Origin: an uncultured Rhodobacterales bacterium
GTDB lineage: Bacteria > Pseudomonadota > Alphaproteobacteria > Rhodobacterales > Rhodobacteraceae
Direction: 5' to 3'
Assembly (NCBI GenBank): GCA_937901055.1
Contig: CALCGO010000281.1
Location: forward strand, 1-6,975
Length of the DNA stretch: 6,975 bases
Positions within the stretch are counted from its first letter, which is position 1. Each line of letters opens with the position of its first letter. Shown in pieces: positions 5,034-6,975 of the stretch. The position numbers and the translations under genes are program-made. Below the pieces are notes generated by a model. It saw nothing but the letters and a program-made list of their open reading frames with translations, did not search any database and was not told the DNA's origin.

Positions 5034-6854
5034 TCAGCCTTCCAGCTTTTTAGCTTCGCGCTTACGCTCGTGCGTATCGAGATGACGCTTACGAAGGCGG
5101 ATGTTCTTTGGGGTCACTTCAACCAGCTCGTCGTTGTCGATATAGGCAATTGCCTCTTCTAGGCTGAAACGTGTCGGGGTTGTCAAAACAACCGCCTCAT
5201 CCTTACCGGATGCCCGAACGTTGGAGTGCTTCTTACCCTTAACCGGATTAACCTCAAGGTCGTTACCGCGCGAATGCTCGCCAATAATCATACCACGATA
5301 TAGTTTTTCCTGAACGCCGATGAAGAACTTGCCGCGATCCTCAAGGTTGAACAATGCATAAGCCACCGACTCGCCGTCTTCCATGGAAATCAGAACGCCA
5401 GCGCGACGGCCTTCGATCTTGCCCTTGAACGGGGCCCAGTCGTGGAAAATACGGTTGATAACACCAGTACCGCGTGTATCAGTCAGGAATTCACCGTGAT
5501 ACCCGATCAAACCGCGGGATGGCACGTGCGCCACGATGCGGGTTTTGCCAACGCCGCCCGGACGCATTTCAGCCAACTCACCTTTACGCTGGGTCAGTTT
5601 TTCGATCACTGTGCCGGAATATTCGTCATCAACGTCAACTGTAACTTCTTCGATAGGCTCGTTGCGCACGCCGTCGACGTTACGGAAAAGAACCTGCGGG
5701 CGCGAAATCGAAAGCTCGAAACCTTCGCGGCGCATGTTTTCAATCAAAACACCCATCTGCAATTCGCCACGGCCGTGCACTTCAAACGCATCACCGGTTT
5801 CGGTATCGTTCACACGGATCGCCACGTTGGACTCAGCTTCTTTAACCAGACGATCACGAATAACGCGTGATTGTACCTTGTCACCATCACGACCTGCCAA
5901 TGGCGAGGTGTTGATGCCAAATGTCACTGTAATGGTTGGCGGATCAATCGGCTGCGCCTCGATCGCCTCGGTAACATCCTTTTCAGCCAATGTATCAGCC
6001 ACAGTTGCGGTCTTCATACCGGCAACCGCCACAATGTCGCCAGCCTCGCCGATATCAATCGGAGCCTGCTCCAAACCACGATATGCCAGAACCTTGGTTA
6101 CACGGAAGCTTTCAATCAGGGTCCCGTCACGCGACATCGCTTTGATGTTGTCGCCAGCCTTAACCGAACCGGATTCTACGCGGCCTGTCAGAAGGCGCCC
6201 AAGGAAGGCATCGCCACCCAATGTTGTTGCCAACATACGGAAAGGCTCGTCTATATGTGCTATTTGCGAAGGTGCGGGAACGTGCTTGATAACAAGTTCC
6301 ATCATCGCGGTTAGGTCTTTGCGTGGCCCTTCGAGTTCCGCATCGGCCCAGCCTGAGCGACCCGATGCATAAAGCACAGGGAAATCCAGCTGATCATCAT
6401 CCGCACCAAGATTGGCGAACATATCAAAAACTTCATCCAATGCGCGGTCAGGCTCGGCGTCGTGTTTGTCCACTTTGTTCAGAACAACAATAGGACGCAA
6501 ACCAAGCGCCAGCGCTTTGGCGGTCACAAACTTAGTCTGTGGCATTGGGCCTTCAGCCGCGTCTACCAACAAGATAACACCGTCAACCATCGACAAAATA
6601 CGTTCAACTTCACCACCGAAATCGGCGTGGCCCGGGGTATCAACGATATTGACCCGAACACCGTCCCATTCAACCGACGTTGCCTTGGCAAGAATCGTAA
6701 TGCCGCGCTCTTGCTCCAGATCATTGGAGTCCATCGCACGTTCTTGCTGCGCCTCGTTTTCACGATAAAGGCCAGACTGCTTTAGTATTTCGTCAACCAG
6801 CGTGGTTTTACCGTGGTCAACGTGGGCGATGATAGCGACGTTACGCATATCCAT
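5034..6854 (-). CDS. typA: Ribosome-associated translational GTPase TypA/BipA
   Basis: The protein has 606 residues; E. coli BipA has 607. TypA/BipA is a GTPase related to EF-G and LepA that binds 70S ribosomes, aids 50S assembly and is needed in cold or other stress. All G motifs are present: G1 AHVDHGKTT (10-18), G2 RGIT (50-53), G3 DTPGH (72-76) with catalytic His76, G4 NKVD (126-129) and G5 ASG (163-165). A beta-barrel domain follows at about 200-290, then EF-G III/V-like domains (about 305-480) and the BipA-specific C-terminal domain (about 480-606) with the basic loop VKGKKHSNVRASGKDE (538-553). ATG 6854 is chosen because AAGGA lies 8 nt upstream (6863-6867) and the protein then begins at MDMRNVAIIAHVDHGK, as in the family. 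A longer TTG start at 6902 would add 16 unconserved residues. Monocistronic by appearance: a hairpin lies on each side. Confidence 0.97.
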   Translation of the reverse strand: MDMRNVAIIAHVDHGKTTLVDEILKQSGLYRENEAQQERAMDSNDLEQERGITILAKATSVEWDGVRVNIVDTPGHADFGGEVERILSMVDGVILLVDAAEGPMPQTKFVTAKALALGLRPIVVLNKVDKHDAEPDRALDEVFDMFANLGADDDQLDFPVLYASGRSGWADAELEGPRKDLTAMMELVIKHVPAPSQIAHIDEPFRMLATTLGGDAFLGRLLTGRVESGSVKAGDNIKAMSRDGTLIESFRVTKVLAYRGLEQAPIDIGEAGDIVAVAGMKTATVADTLAEKDVTEAIEAQPIDPPTITVTFGINTSPLAGRDGDKVQSRVIRDRLVKEAESNVAIRVNDTETGDAFEVHGRGELQMGVLIENMRREGFELSISRPQVLFRNVDGVRNEPIEEVTVDVDDEYSGTVIEKLTQRKGELAEMRPGGVGKTRIVAHVPSRGLIGYHGEFLTDTRGTGVINRIFHDWAPFKGKIEGRRAGVLISMEDGESVAYALFNLEDRGKFFIGVQEKLYRGMIIGEHSRGNDLEVNPVKGKKHSNVRASGKDEAVVLTTPTRFSLEEAIAYIDNDELVEVTPKNIRLRKRHLDTHERKREAKKLEG

Positions 6855-6862
6855 GGGGCGTA

Positions 6863-6867
6863 TCCTT
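6863..6867 (-). promoter_or_regulatory. Ribosome binding site of typA
   Basis: AAGGA on the minus strand, 8 nt before the ATG at 6854. It fixes the start and argues against the upstream TTG at 6902. Confidence 0.85.
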
Positions 6868-6882
6868 AAAACAGAAGAAATT

Positions 6883-6907
6883 CGGGGCTGCCCATTGGAC
6901 AACCCCG
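6883..6907 (-). promoter_or_regulatory. 11-bp hairpin in the typA leader (leader structure or upstream gene's terminator)
   Basis: As minus-strand RNA, 6907-6897 pairs with 6893-6883 through 11 pairs (9 Watson-Crick, two G-U) closing a 3-nt AAU loop. On the plus strand the two wobbles become C-A mismatches, so the structure belongs to the typA-sense RNA. It is followed by the U-rich AAUUUCUUCUGUUUU and then the typA Shine-Dalgarno. It could terminate a gene beyond the right edge or be a 5' leader structure of typA. Confidence 0.55.
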
Positions 6908-6916
6908 TTCGCGCAC

Positions 6917-6945
6917 GACATAAGCCCTTACGCAGCGTTTGGCAA
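6917..6945 (-). promoter_or_regulatory. Candidate typA promoter (-35 TTGCCA, 17-bp spacer, -10 TATGTC)
   Basis: TTGCCA (6945-6940) matches the TTGACA consensus at five of six bases. A 17-bp spacer leads to TATGTC (6922-6917), which matches TATAAT at three. Transcription would start near 6910, placing the leader hairpin at the extreme 5' end of the mRNA. The -10 is weak, so this is tentative. Confidence 0.3.
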
Positions 6946-6975
6946 GAAGATGCTTGCGCATAGCAGCTATCCTGC

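Noticed and set aside
5536..6372. 278-codon plus-strand open frame opposite typA
   Set aside because: It lies wholly antisense to a fully motif-supported TypA. Its Ser/Arg/Thr/Pro-rich low-complexity translation is typical of a shadow frame.
6855..6902. Longer typA starting at TTG 6902 (16 extra residues)
   Set aside because: It lacks a Shine-Dalgarno, runs through the leader hairpin and adds residues not seen in the family. ATG 6854 has AAGGA at 8 nt and gives the standard BipA N-terminus.
6950..6970. Small dyads ATGC-TTGC-GCAT and ATAGC-A-GCTAT at the right edge
   Set aside because: They are too short, overlap each other and are cut near the window end; they are consistent with chance.
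1..6975. Mobile element, CRISPR array, tRNA/rRNA or toxin-antitoxin module
   Set aside because: No transposase, regular spaced repeats or RNA-gene signatures were seen. The single XRE protein has no toxin partner beside it and resembles a PraR-type regulator.

Overview
The window is an ordinary-looking stretch of chromosome, probably from an alphaproteobacterium and most likely Rhodobacterales (Roseobacter group). This rests on protein character: a HisN-type inositol-monophosphatase-family enzyme, a PraR-like HTH regulator, moderate-to-high GC coding sequence, and a BipA/TypA of usual length. The taxon is an inference. I see no mobile element, CRISPR array, tRNA or rRNA.

Layout, left to right. 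(1) 1-2104, minus: the first 701 codons of a large FtsX/YbbP-type ABC permease that runs off the left edge. (2) 2101-2772, minus: its LolD/YbbA-type ATPase, overlapping the permease start by an ATGA. (3) 2773-3462, plus: TesA, a periplasmic SGNH/GDSL esterase-thioesterase, divergent from the ATPase with essentially no gap. This tesA / ATPase / permease arrangement is also known from E. coli (tesA-ybbA-ybbP). (4) 3459-4262, minus: an inositol-monophosphatase-family enzyme, probably histidinol-phosphatase HisN, whose TAA shares a TTAA with the TAA of tesA. (5) 4372-4758, minus: a 128-residue PraR-like XRE regulator. (6) 5034-6854, minus: the ribosome-associated GTPase TypA/BipA.

The genes are housekeeping. 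The interest is in the non-coding sequence. A terminator-like hairpin between the regulator and hisN carries the hisN Shine-Dalgarno in its 3' arm, and its U7 tract is the spacer to the hisN ATG. The AT-rich 275-bp gap upstream of the regulator holds a sigma-54-type -24/-12 sequence, an exact IHF consensus about 95 bp upstream, and several dyads where an enhancer-binding protein would sit. A hairpin in front of typA pairs fully only as minus-strand RNA. These are pattern-based proposals, not demonstrated elements.

Functionally, the left block (ABC ATPase, permease, TesA) suggests lipid or envelope-related work at the inner membrane and periplasm. HisN would serve histidine synthesis, the XRE protein regulation, and TypA ribosome assembly or stress translation. 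I found nothing that amounts to a new multi-gene system.
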